NCBI RefSeq assembly: GCF_021390515.1
Contig: NZ_JAJUXI010000003.1
Coordinates: 558,001-622,000, forward strand
Reading direction: 5' to 3'
Length of the DNA: 64,000 bases
From: Dyadobacter sp. CY326
Lineage (GTDB): Bacteria > Bacteroidota > Bacteroidia > Cytophagales > Spirosomataceae
Within the stretch, counting starts at the first letter, position 1, and each line of letters opens with the position of its first letter. Made by a program: the position numbers and the translations under genes. Positions 36,192 through 44,671 of the stretch are shown one piece after another. The notes under the pieces were generated by a model. The model saw only the letters and a program-made list of their open reading frames with translations. It did no database searches and was not told the DNA's origin.

Positions 36192-38612
36192 CTAGAAATT
36201 ATACGTAATGTTCGCTAGCAAGGCGCGTGGTGTTTGTGGCGCGATGGTTGACCAGCCTTTATAATATTCTTTGTTGAAAGCATTGTTCAGCTTCAAGCCG
36301 ATGCGGTAATTTTCGGCTTGGTAAAAAAGCGATGCATTGGCAACCGTGTAAGCCGGAAGCATGAAGTCGCCCGTTGAAGCGTAGTTGATCGCATATCGCT
36401 CGCTCGCGCCATTAAATCCCGCGCCAATGCCGAAGCCCTGCAACTTCCCACCCGTCACTTCATAGTTTGCCCACGCATTATAAGTGTGTTTCGAACCTGC
36501 GTCGAGCGGGCGCTTGTCCAAAATTTCGGTGTTGTCTGATCGGGTCGTTTTGCTGTCGTTATTGCTGTAACCGCCTCTGATGTTCAAGCCGGCGACAGGA
36601 TTTGCATTGATTTCAATCTCATAACCCTTGCTGTAAATCTGACCGCCTTGAATTTTGTTGAAAGGCGATGACGGGTCGGTGATAACCTGGTCTTTAACAC
36701 GGATATCGTAATAACTGATCGTCGCATTCAGCTTGTTCTTAATGATGTTGGTCTTGATCCCAAACTCAATTTGGTTAGCCTGCTCGGGTCTGAAAGTTTT
36801 GATCCTTTGCGGGCCTTCATCCGGATCTCCAACGAGCGACGGCGCAACATTTGTGAAGCCATTTTGATAATTGGCAAAAACAGAAACCTTATCGGAAACC
36901 GGCTGGAACAGAATTCCGAACTTGGGCGACAATGTGGTTTGGTTGTAATCGTCTTCCGCAGTTTTTACATCGCCACCATTGTCGAAATGGTCCAGACGAA
37001 GGCCCAGCATTACGGACAAGTTGTTTGTCAGATTCAAAACATCCGATGCGTAGGCACTGTAAATGTTGTATTTTGACTTGGAATTGGCCACAGGCTGAGT
37101 CGCCAAAACAGCATCCACAGCAGCAGTGGATAGCGGATAATCCCTTTTTTCAATCGGTTTCGTAAGAGGATCATCACCATTGGAACCGCCCTCAGGCGTA
37201 ACATTGCCGTAGAATGCATAACCCGTTCCGTTGCTCGTAGAAATCGCCGAGAAATAATCTAGCCCGATAACAACGCGATTTCTCATGGAGCCCAATCTGA
37301 AATCACCAATGAAGTTTTGCTGAATGTCAGACGTTCCTGTGTATTCATTTTGTTTGTTCAAATATCTGGAATAAGTGTCATTTCCCAGAACGCCAAAATC
37401 AAACAAATAGGAATAATATCCTTTCGTGGAAGTTGCACTTTTCGAGACCAAAGTCTGTGACTCCCATTGGTCAGAAAGCTTGTAATCCATTTCTACACGA
37501 TAGTTCTGCGTCGGGTTCTGCAATGTCAGATCATTGCTCGTGAATGAAAGTTTGTTGTTGTAATTGAGCTCTTTCAGATTTTTCGAATGCGTAGGCGCAC
37601 TGCGGTTCAGGAAGAGAAACATTGGATTCGTTTGCTCTGCCTGCGTAATTTCGCCATAAAAGGAAAACGACAAATTGTTGTTCACTTTGTAAGAAAGCGA
37701 CGGCGCTACAAAAAAGGACTTTCTGAAACCGGCATCCTGGAAGCTCCGTTCCGTCGCGTAAGATGTGTTCAGCCGGAAATAAAGATTCTTTTCCTTGTTA
37801 AGCGCCGTGTTGAAATCGCCCGTGATCTGGTTCAACCCAAATGAGCCAGTTGTAAATGAAAGTTCACCGCCGGTCCCGACATAAGGCTTTTTTGTGACCA
37901 CATTGATAAGCCCACCATAAGAGCTCACCGCGTTTCCAAACAACGTTGCCGAGGGCCCTTTTAAAACCTCAATGCGCTCAATGTTAGCCGGATTGATCGT
38001 TCCATTCGTAAGACCCGGAAGGCCATTGACCAGTTTCGGCTGAACCGCAAATCCGCGCAGCGAGAAGTAACCCGCTCCGTCGCCGCCCCGGCCCGTGGAA
38101 GTCCACAAATTTTCAACACCGGTCGCGTTTTTCAATGCGTCATCGAAATTGGTGACGATCTGGGATTTTAATAAATAGTTGGTAATGGTGCTGTAAACCT
38201 GTGTATTTTCAAAATCGCGCAAAGGCAATTTGGAAACATAAGCCGTTTTGCTGCGCGAAAATTTGTTTTCGCGCTCGCCTTCAACAACCACTTCGCGTAA
38301 AATTTCGTCGCCTGCGTAAAGTGTTATCGTTTGCAGGTCCACCTCATTTTGTGCAATGGTGAAGCGCACTTCTTTGGTTTTGAAACCTACCGATGAGATT
38401 GACAGCACATAATTTCCATCATTGATATTGGCTAATTCAAAATACCCCGTGTCGCTCGTTTGCGTGCCGTTGGTGGTGTTTTTAATAAGCACATTCACGC
38501 CGGGCAGCCCGTATTTGGCATTGTCCATGACCGTTCCTTTCACCTTGCCGGTTTGGGCAAAGGCTTGGGCCGAAAGGAGGATACAAATCGAAATTGATAG
38601 AAGAATTTTCAT
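36192..38612 (-). CDS. TonB-dependent siderophore-type receptor
   Basis: 806 residues. Signal peptide (MKILLSISICILLSAQAFAQ), carboxypeptidase-regulatory-like domain (KVKGTVMDNAKYGLPGVNVLI), then a FhuA/FpvA-like plug (TNYLLKSQIVTNFDDALKNATGVENLW, GGDGAGYFSLRGF, NIERIEVLKGPSATLFGNAV) and a 22-strand barrel with the C-terminal motif ALLANITYNF. The plug sequence resembles siderophore receptors rather than SusC. The ligand is not known. It is divergent from the MarR-rph pair; rifamycins can enter cells through siderophore-type receptors in some bacteria, so the adjacency may matter. Confidence 0.92.
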   Translation of the reverse strand: MKILLSISICILLSAQAFAQTGKVKGTVMDNAKYGLPGVNVLIKNTTNGTQTSDTGYFELANINDGNYVLSISSVGFKTKEVRFTIAQNEVDLQTITLYAGDEILREVVVEGERENKFSRSKTAYVSKLPLRDFENTQVYSTITNYLLKSQIVTNFDDALKNATGVENLWTSTGRGGDGAGYFSLRGFAVQPKLVNGLPGLTNGTINPANIERIEVLKGPSATLFGNAVSSYGGLINVVTKKPYVGTGGELSFTTGSFGLNQITGDFNTALNKEKNLYFRLNTSYATERSFQDAGFRKSFFVAPSLSYKVNNNLSFSFYGEITQAEQTNPMFLFLNRSAPTHSKNLKELNYNNKLSFTSNDLTLQNPTQNYRVEMDYKLSDQWESQTLVSKSATSTKGYYSYLFDFGVLGNDTYSRYLNKQNEYTGTSDIQQNFIGDFRLGSMRNRVVIGLDYFSAISTSNGTGYAFYGNVTPEGGSNGDDPLTKPIEKRDYPLSTAAVDAVLATQPVANSKSKYNIYSAYASDVLNLTNNLSVMLGLRLDHFDNGGDVKTAEDDYNQTTLSPKFGILFQPVSDKVSVFANYQNGFTNVAPSLVGDPDEGPQRIKTFRPEQANQIEFGIKTNIIKNKLNATISYYDIRVKDQVITDPSSPFNKIQGGQIYSKGYEIEINANPVAGLNIRGGYSNNDSKTTRSDNTEILDKRPLDAGSKHTYNAWANYEVTGGKLQGFGIGAGFNGASERYAINYASTGDFMLPAYTVANASLFYQAENYRIGLKLNNAFNKEYYKGWSTIAPQTPRALLANITYNF

Positions 38613-38644
38613 TAAGCTTATTTAGACAAAATATAATTAATGCG

Positions 38645-38676
38645 CAAATGTATTTCGCCGATGGAACACTTCCAAG
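38645..38676 (-). promoter_or_regulatory. Promoter of the siderophore-type receptor gene
   Basis: Minus-strand CTTG (38676-38673), 20-bp spacer, TACATTTG (38652-38645), an exact TAnnTTTG match. The ATG is at 38612. No clear Fur-box was seen. Confidence 0.6.
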
Positions 38677-38736
38677 CTAATTTCAAAATTTACTTGGCGC
38701 GATTTCGTGCGCTGAGTGACATTTTAGACGTGTTCA

Positions 38737-38769
38737 ATTGTAAAATCCACCAATTCTCATTTATCTTTG
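38737..38769 (+). promoter_or_regulatory. Promoter of the marR-rph operon
   Basis: ATTG (38737-38740), 21-bp spacer, TATCTTTG (38762-38769), an exact TAnnTTTG match. The ATG of marR is at 38799. Confidence 0.65.
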
Positions 38770-38796
38770 TTGCTAAGATATTTACCAGATAAGATA
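38762..38796 (+). promoter_or_regulatory. Probable MarR operator overlapping the promoter
   Basis: Inverted repeat TATCTT (38762-38767) / AAGATA (38775-38780) with a 7-bp spacer, a typical size for MarR-family operators, plus a further AAGATA half-site at 38791-38796. The first half-site is the -7 promoter element itself, so binding would block RNA polymerase. The match to autorepression is an inference. Confidence 0.5.
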
Positions 38797-38798
38797 AA

Positions 38799-39260
38799 AT
38801 GAGTGATGAGTTGATCAAACGAATCAGGAAGCTGAGCCAGCAATATGCTTACACTTCGATTCAAATGCATGAAGCGGTTGGCCGCCGGGCCGGACTTACA
38901 GGCACCGACCACAAATATTTGGGATTTCTGATCGAGAAAGGTCAAATGACCGCGGGAGAACTCGCGACATTGACGGGCTTGACCACCGGCGCAGTAACCG
39001 GGCTGATCGACAGATTTGAAAAGAAAGATCTGGTAAAAAGGCGCTTTGCGGAAAACGACAGACGGAAGGTGATCATTGAACCGGACATTGACAAAATCAT
39101 GGCACTGCTAACGCCGCTTTATGCAGATTTCAGGGAAAAATCGGAGCAGTTGACTGCCACATTTTCGGAATCAGAATGCGCGGTTATTGAAGCTTACTTC
39201 CAAAAAGCCATTGGAATAATGAATGAAACGACAGTGCAGCTCAACAGCAAGAAATCTTAA
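38799..39260 (+). CDS. MarR family transcriptional regulator
   Basis: 153 residues. The winged helix-turn-helix is clear: MTAGELATLTGLTTGAVTGLI (about 49-69, recognition helix at the end) and the wing RRFAENDRRKVIIEP. The flanking helices form the dimer interface. MarR proteins are usually repressors relieved by small phenolic or drug ligands. The stop codon is directly followed by the ATG of the rifamycin phosphotransferase, so the two are translated together. It likely binds the inverted repeat over its own promoter. Confidence 0.93.
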   Translation: MSDELIKRIRKLSQQYAYTSIQMHEAVGRRAGLTGTDHKYLGFLIEKGQMTAGELATLTGLTTGAVTGLIDRFEKKDLVKRRFAENDRRKVIIEPDIDKIMALLTPLYADFREKSEQLTATFSESECAVIEAYFQKAIGIMNETTVQLNSKKS

Positions 39261-41948
39261 ATGGGAAAACAAATGACAGATCTGGTTTCATACACGGTTG
39301 TTTTTCAAGACATTAAGAAAGACAAAATCGCTGCGGTCGGCGGCAAAGGCACTAATCTTGGAGCGTTGTCCTTGATCGAGGGAATTCGGGTGCCTGAGGG
39401 GTTTTGCATTACGACGAATGCTTATAATGAGATCATTGCGAATAATAAAACATTTGATCTGCTTCTTGACAATTTAGGCGGGTTAAGGGCTGATAACCGG
39501 CAAGAAATCGCATCAATCAGTGCAAAAATCAGGCAAATCATTGAAAATACGGCGATCCCGCTTGCCATTGAAAATGAGGTCAGAAGTCAGCTTGCAAAAC
39601 TGGGCGAAGACCATGCATATGCGATTCGATCGAGCGCCACAGCGGAGGATTTGCCTGCGGCTTCATTTGCCGGACAGCAGGAATCTTATTTGAATGTCAT
39701 TGGTTTACAGTCGATTATGCCGCATATAAGCAAATGCTGGGCCTCGCTTTTTACAGATCGGGCTGTGAGTTATCGCATTCAAAATGGCTATGGGCATCGC
39801 GATGTCCAGCTTGCGGTCGTTGTTCAAAAGATGGTCTTTCCGGAAGCGGCGGGCATTTTATTTACTGCTGATCCTGTCAGTGGTCATAGGAAAATTTCGT
39901 CCATTGATGCCAGTTTCGGATTGGGCGAGGCGTTGGTGTCCGGGATTGTCAATGCGGATCATTACAAAGTGCGTGACGGCAACATCGTTGAAAAGAAAAT
40001 ATCGACTAAAAAACTGGCCATTCAAGCGTTGAAAGAAGGCGGAACTAAGGAATTCGACATTGCACCGGAGCTTCAAAATGCACAGACATTAACGGATGCA
40101 CAGATTTTAGCGCTGGCGCAAACAGGACGAAAAATCGAGTCGCATTTTGGTCAGCCTCAGGATATTGAATGGTGTTTGGTTAAAGGCGCGTTTCACGTTG
40201 TCCAGAGCCGACCCATCACCACCCTGTTTCCCATTCCGAATGAAAACAATGCACAGGACACCGAGATAATCCCGCGCGTTTATGTTTCCGTTGGCCACCA
40301 GCAAATGATGACCGACGCCATGAAGCCGCTGGGCTTGTCTTTTTGGCTTTTACTAAACAGCATTTCCATGCGGATCGCGGCAGGAAGGTTGTTTGTGGAC
40401 GTAACGTCCATGCTGGCCTCGACTGACGGCAGAGACAGCCTTTTCAACACGCTCGGCAAATCTGATCCGCTTGTAAGAGACGCACTTACGACCATTTTAT
40501 CGCGGGAAAATTTTATAAAATTATCAGAGACCGACGCCCCGGTTAATGTCCAAAACATGGCCTCCCCGGCTTCCAAAACCGCTGTTGTAACAGATTTTAC
40601 AGTCGTCGCTGACCTGATCAAACTCAGCGAAACGACGCTCCAAGTCGTAAAACAGCAGATTGAAATAAAATCCGGCCCCGCATTGATCGACTTCATCGTG
40701 GCAGATCTGCCTGAATTCAAAAAGATTTTGTTTGATCCGCGAATGTTCCGTGCGTTAACCGCTGCATTTGATGCTGCGGCTTGGATCAATGAAAAAATGA
40801 ATGAATGGTTAGGGGAAAAGAATGCGGCAGACACGCTTTCGCAATCCGTGCCCAATAATGTCACGTCCGAAATGGGTCTGGCACTTTTGGACGTTGCAGA
40901 CGTGATCCGCCCCTATCCGGATGTGGTTGCACATTTGCAGCAGGTTAAGGAAGATGCGTTTTTAGAAAATTTGACAAATGTCAACGGTGGAAAGGAAGCA
41001 TACAATGCGATCCAGTCTTTTCTTGACAAATATGGCATGCGGTGCACCGGGGAAATTGATATTACCAGAACGCGCTGGATCGAAAAACCCGCCACACTCA
41101 TTCCGATTATCCTCAATCACATTAAAAACTTTGAGCCGAATGCAAGCCTGCAGAAATTTGAGCAAGGCAAAACGGAGGCATTTCAAAAAGAGCAAGATTT
41201 GCTTAGCCGGTTGAAGCAATTGCCTGACGGTGAGTTAAAAATAGCAGAGACAAAACAAATGATAAACGTCATTCGCAATCTCGCTGGCTATCGCGAATAT
41301 CCGAAATATGGCATGGTGAACCGGCTTTACGTTTACAAAAAGGCGTTACTCGAAGAAGCTGAGCGACTTGTAAATGCCAATGTGATTGAGGAAAAAGAAG
41401 ACATTTATTCTCTGTCGCTGACAGAGCTTGGCGAAGTCGTCCGCAGTAATAAAGCAGATTACACATTGATTAACGAACGCAAAGCAGCATTCAAGCATTA
41501 CGAAAAGCTGACGCCGCCGCGTGTCATCACTTCTGAGGGTGAGATCATTACAGGTTCATATCAGCACAAAGATTTGCCGCCGACAGCCATTGCAGGTCTG
41601 GCCGTTTCCTCCGGAATCGTTTCGGGACGGGCGCGGGTGATCCTGAATATGGAAGATGCCGAGCTCGAAGAAGGTGATATTCTCGTGACCGCATTCACCG
41701 ATCCAAGCTGGACACCCTTGTTTGTTTCCATCAAAGGCCTGGTCACAGAAGTCGGCGGCCTCATGACACACGGAGCCGTAATTGCCCGGGAATACGGCCT
41801 CGCAGCCGTCGTAGGCGTAGAAAACGCAACCAAACGCATCCAAGACGGTCAGTGGATAACAGTTAATGGGACGGAAGGTTATGTGGAATTGCTGGAACAG
41901 GATCAATCCGGAGCATCGGTGTTTCTTGACCATCTTGAATCAAAATGA
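39261..41948 (+). CDS. rph: Rifamycin phosphotransferase (PEP-synthase-like, three-domain)
   Basis: 895 residues. The enzyme phosphorylates rifamycins at the ansa-chain hydroxyl using ATP, inactivating them. An ATP-grasp domain (about 1-330) has GGKGTNLGALS, AIRSSATAEDLPAASFAGQQ and the end DIEWCLVKGAFHVVQSRPIT. The central rifamycin-binding region contains HQQMMTDAMKPLGLSFWLL, WLGEKNAADTLSQSVPNN and YGMRCTGEIDITRTRW. The C-terminal swivelling domain has the phospho-His in VGGLMTHGAVIAREYGL (His837). These segments match, from memory, the Listeria RPH almost residue for residue, which separates it from true PEP synthase. About 17 residues extend past the usual C-terminus, inside a convergent gene. 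A Met at position 5 is an alternative start. Confidence 0.9.
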   Translation: MGKQMTDLVSYTVVFQDIKKDKIAAVGGKGTNLGALSLIEGIRVPEGFCITTNAYNEIIANNKTFDLLLDNLGGLRADNRQEIASISAKIRQIIENTAIPLAIENEVRSQLAKLGEDHAYAIRSSATAEDLPAASFAGQQESYLNVIGLQSIMPHISKCWASLFTDRAVSYRIQNGYGHRDVQLAVVVQKMVFPEAAGILFTADPVSGHRKISSIDASFGLGEALVSGIVNADHYKVRDGNIVEKKISTKKLAIQALKEGGTKEFDIAPELQNAQTLTDAQILALAQTGRKIESHFGQPQDIEWCLVKGAFHVVQSRPITTLFPIPNENNAQDTEIIPRVYVSVGHQQMMTDAMKPLGLSFWLLLNSISMRIAAGRLFVDVTSMLASTDGRDSLFNTLGKSDPLVRDALTTILSRENFIKLSETDAPVNVQNMASPASKTAVVTDFTVVADLIKLSETTLQVVKQQIEIKSGPALIDFIVADLPEFKKILFDPRMFRALTAAFDAAAWINEKMNEWLGEKNAADTLSQSVPNNVTSEMGLALLDVADVIRPYPDVVAHLQQVKEDAFLENLTNVNGGKEAYNAIQSFLDKYGMRCTGEIDITRTRWIEKPATLIPIILNHIKNFEPNASLQKFEQGKTEAFQKEQDLLSRLKQLPDGELKIAETKQMINVIRNLAGYREYPKYGMVNRLYVYKKALLEEAERLVNANVIEEKEDIYSLSLTELGEVVRSNKADYTLINERKAAFKHYEKLTPPRVITSEGEIITGSYQHKDLPPTAIAGLAVSSGIVSGRARVILNMEDAELEEGDILVTAFTDPSWTPLFVSIKGLVTEVGGLMTHGAVIAREYGLAAVVGVENATKRIQDGQWITVNGTEGYVELLEQDQSGASVFLDHLESK

Positions 41949-43341
41949 GCTTTTCGACCTTGCCATTATTGTCCTTACTGAACCTGATTTTGGCATCTGC
42001 GTCTGCAAAGAAAAATGTGTCAGCCGAGGCCGCATAAATGGGCGACTCAATCCCATCTTGCGCTTTTGCATAAAGTCGGTTGCCTTTTATTCTGATCCTG
42101 AATTTAAACCCGGGCGCAACAGTCGGTGCGTAATTTCCAGCGAAGGTCGCGAGCTGTGCCGCCTTGGTTGGAACCGATTTAGGATTTATAACCCGGTCGG
42201 GAATGGCAACGGGGGCATTGTTTAGGATGTCATCAATGGCGGTCATAATAGCGTAAACATCCACCATTGCTTTGTGATTGCTTAGCAAAATAACCGTTTC
42301 CTTTTTGCCCGTATTTCTCACGATCAGATTAGCGTAGCCACCATAACCACCCGAGTGAAACATTTCCAGTGATCCGGAATCGGGATCAGGGATAATTTCC
42401 CAGCCAAAACCAGAGATCATGCCAGATGGCGTTTTTACTAAATCTCTTCCATTTTTTAATAAACTTGGTTGAAAAGCTTCCCTAAGTTCGGCCCGGCTCA
42501 GCAGCTTTTCCGTATAAAGCGCCTGATCCCATCGAAACAAATCTCCCACATTGCTGCTAATGCCATATGGCCCTACAATGCCATCCATATGCAATGCATA
42601 ACTGGCCACGCTATCCATATGCACATAACATTGCGCGGCTGGATCCCAAAAATAGCTGTTCGCATAATTTGCGAGTTTTGTGGACGCAGACCTTCTGGAA
42701 TAGGCCTTTGTATCCAGCATTCCTGCCGGTTGGAAAACATTTCTGTCGAGATATTCTGCAATTGGAATGCCTGACAATTTTTCTACAATACACGCAAGCA
42801 GCAGATAATTTGTATTGGAATAGGCATAGCGAGTGCCCGCTGGAAAGGCAACAGATGGATATTTCGCAGGAAGCTCTTTCAAAATGTCTTCATTTGTATT
42901 GACCCTCGAAACATCCAGATCCGCCTCATCCCAACCGAGGAAATCAGGAATGCCCGCGGTGTGAACCAACAAGTCGCGAATGGTGACGCCTTTATATGGC
43001 AATCCGGGCAAAAACTTTTGGATAGAATCAGAATAAGCGAGTAATCCCTTTGCCTTCAACTGCATTACGGCCATTGCCGTGAATTGCTTGGAGACAGAAG
43101 CCAGTTCGAAAAGCGTTTTCGTATTAATGGGCCGAGCACTTGCCTCGTCAGCCAAGCCATAAGCCTTTTCAAACATAACTTCCCCTTTCCTGGCAATCAA
43201 CACGCAACCGTCGAAATTCCGGCGTGCATGCAAGGTGTCAAATAATGCGGAAAGATTGACTTTTGTATCTTGTCCGAATACAACCTGGATCGTAAAGAAT
43301 TGCAATAAAATGCTGGCTTGTAACAAGTTGCTCAATCTCAT
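41863..43341 (-). CDS. Serine hydrolase, class C beta-lactamase/penicillin-binding family
   Basis: 492 residues with a signal peptide (FTIQVVFGQ). Motifs: SxxK at Ser82-Val-Ser-Lys85 (ELASVSKQFTAM), YxN in RYAYSNTNYLL, and HSGG in FHSGGYGGYANLI. A further C-terminal domain of about 130 residues is beta-rich. Such proteins include esterases, peptidases and lactamases, and resistance should not be assumed. The last 86 bp overlap the convergent rph gene, so the two messages are antisense to each other at their 3' ends. There is no terminator between them. Confidence 0.9.
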   Translation of the reverse strand: MRLSNLLQASILLQFFTIQVVFGQDTKVNLSALFDTLHARRNFDGCVLIARKGEVMFEKAYGLADEASARPINTKTLFELASVSKQFTAMAVMQLKAKGLLAYSDSIQKFLPGLPYKGVTIRDLLVHTAGIPDFLGWDEADLDVSRVNTNEDILKELPAKYPSVAFPAGTRYAYSNTNYLLLACIVEKLSGIPIAEYLDRNVFQPAGMLDTKAYSRRSASTKLANYANSYFWDPAAQCYVHMDSVASYALHMDGIVGPYGISSNVGDLFRWDQALYTEKLLSRAELREAFQPSLLKNGRDLVKTPSGMISGFGWEIIPDPDSGSLEMFHSGGYGGYANLIVRNTGKKETVILLSNHKAMVDVYAIMTAIDDILNNAPVAIPDRVINPKSVPTKAAQLATFAGNYAPTVAPGFKFRIRIKGNRLYAKAQDGIESPIYAASADTFFFADADAKIRFSKDNNGKVEKLILIQDGQETPMLRIDPVPAIPHNLPSH

Positions 43342-43479
43342 ATCAGATCGGTGTGAACGGGTTTCCTCAATAAGCCAAAAATATGGATTTTTATAAACCG
43401 GCAGTAACTTTCGTCCTAATCCCAGTCTTACTTAAATACTTCGGCCAAGACGACCAGCATTCCATAACAATATCATAAC

Positions 43480-43498
43480 ACTCCCCTGACTCGGGAGT
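43480..43498. other. Short dyad upstream of the phytase gene
   Basis: ACTCCC / GGGAGT with a 7-bp centre, in the intergenic region between the divergent lactamase-like and phytase genes. Possibly a regulator site; nothing further supports it. Confidence 0.3.
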
Positions 43499-43594
43499 AA
43501 CATTGTTCTTGGACTTTTGCGGATTGATAAAAATAGTATGATGACGAAAACATTACGAAGCTCCACGATTTGTTTAACCAAGAAATTTTTGTTG

Positions 43595-44671
43595 ATGCGT
43601 CCGCATTTTGCCCTTTTCCTGTTTGCCTTAATTGGCCTTTTGAGCTGTAATAATCAGTCTTCAAATCAATCTGTCGTTGGCGTGACGGATTCTACATCTA
43701 CGGATTCGGCGGTTGTTCGGCCGGTTATCGTTACAGATTCGGTTGTGCATGATACGGATGATCCTGCGATTTGGATTAATCCGCAAGACCCGTCAAAAAG
43801 CCTCATTATAGGCACCGATAAAGATGCTGACGGTGGCTTGTATGTGTTTGACCTGGCAGGAAAAATTCAGCGAGACAAGTTTATCAAGTTGAAACGGCCC
43901 AACAATGTGGACATTGCTTACGGTTTAATGCTGTCGGGCAAGGCCACGGACATTGCTGTGGTGACCGAAAGAGAGGCAAACAAAATCCGGATTTTTAGCT
44001 TGCCTGATATGAAAGTGGTGGACGCGGGCGGCATGGAAGTTTTCAAAGGTGATTCGGCGCAGGCACCCATGGGCATTGCGCTTTACACGCGTCCGTCCGA
44101 CAAAGCGATTTTCGCAATCGTGGGCCGAAAAACTGGTCCGGCAGCAGGTTATTTATGGCAATACAGACTCGCAGACGATGGAAAAGGCAATGTTAAGGCG
44201 GAACTCGTTCGCAAATTCGGTGAATACAGCGGCAAAAAAGAGATCGAGTCCATTGCGGTCGACAATGAAATGGGCTACGTTTATTATTCCGATGAACAGG
44301 TGGGCATCCGCAAATATTATGCAGATCCGGACAGCAGCGACACGGAACTGACATTGATTCCAAACAAGGGCTTTACGGAAGATAACGAAGGAATTTCTAT
44401 TTATAAAACCGGCCCTAACACGGGCTATATCCTCGTTTCAGACCAAGGCGCTGACAAATTTCACATTTTTAAAAGAGAAGGCTCGCAAGCCGATCCACAC
44501 GCGCATGAGCTGGTCAAAATCGTCAAGGTCGCGGCTGATCAGAGCGACGGCTCGGATGTGACTAATGTTGCCTTATCCGCTCAATTCCCCAAAGGACTTT
44601 TTGTGGTGATGTCCGAGGGCAAGGTTTTTCATTATTACAAATGGGAAGATATCATCGGGAAAAGCAATTGA
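43595..44671 (+). CDS. Beta-propeller phytase, lipoprotein
   Basis: 358 residues. 3-phytase-type enzyme that removes phosphate from inositol hexakisphosphate with calcium. The start at 43595 gives MRPHFALFLFALIGLLSCNNQ, a type II signal (lipid Cys18), whereas the longer frame begins at a TTG. Family segments: DDPAIWINPQDPSKSLIIGTDKDADGGLYVFDL, RPNNVDIAYG, ESIAVDNEMGYVYYSDEQVG and SDQGADKFHIFKREG. The protein is therefore on the cell surface or in the periplasm and would scavenge phosphate. Its stop overlaps the convergent neighbour by 20 bp. Confidence 0.93.
   Translation: MRPHFALFLFALIGLLSCNNQSSNQSVVGVTDSTSTDSAVVRPVIVTDSVVHDTDDPAIWINPQDPSKSLIIGTDKDADGGLYVFDLAGKIQRDKFIKLKRPNNVDIAYGLMLSGKATDIAVVTEREANKIRIFSLPDMKVVDAGGMEVFKGDSAQAPMGIALYTRPSDKAIFAIVGRKTGPAAGYLWQYRLADDGKGNVKAELVRKFGEYSGKKEIESIAVDNEMGYVYYSDEQVGIRKYYADPDSSDTELTLIPNKGFTEDNEGISIYKTGPNTGYILVSDQGADKFHIFKREGSQADPHAHELVKIVKVAADQSDGSDVTNVALSAQFPKGLFVVMSEGKVFHYYKWEDIIGKSN

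Noticed and set aside
38613..38798. Rifamycin-associated element (the inverted repeat found before rif genes in actinobacteria)
   Set aside because: No GC-rich inverted repeat of that kind is present; the region only has an AT-rich MarR-type dyad.
39261..41948. Phosphoenolpyruvate synthase (PpsA)
   Set aside because: Shares the ATP-grasp and phospho-His domains, but the central region matches the rifamycin-binding domain and the PEP-binding barrel of PpsA is absent.
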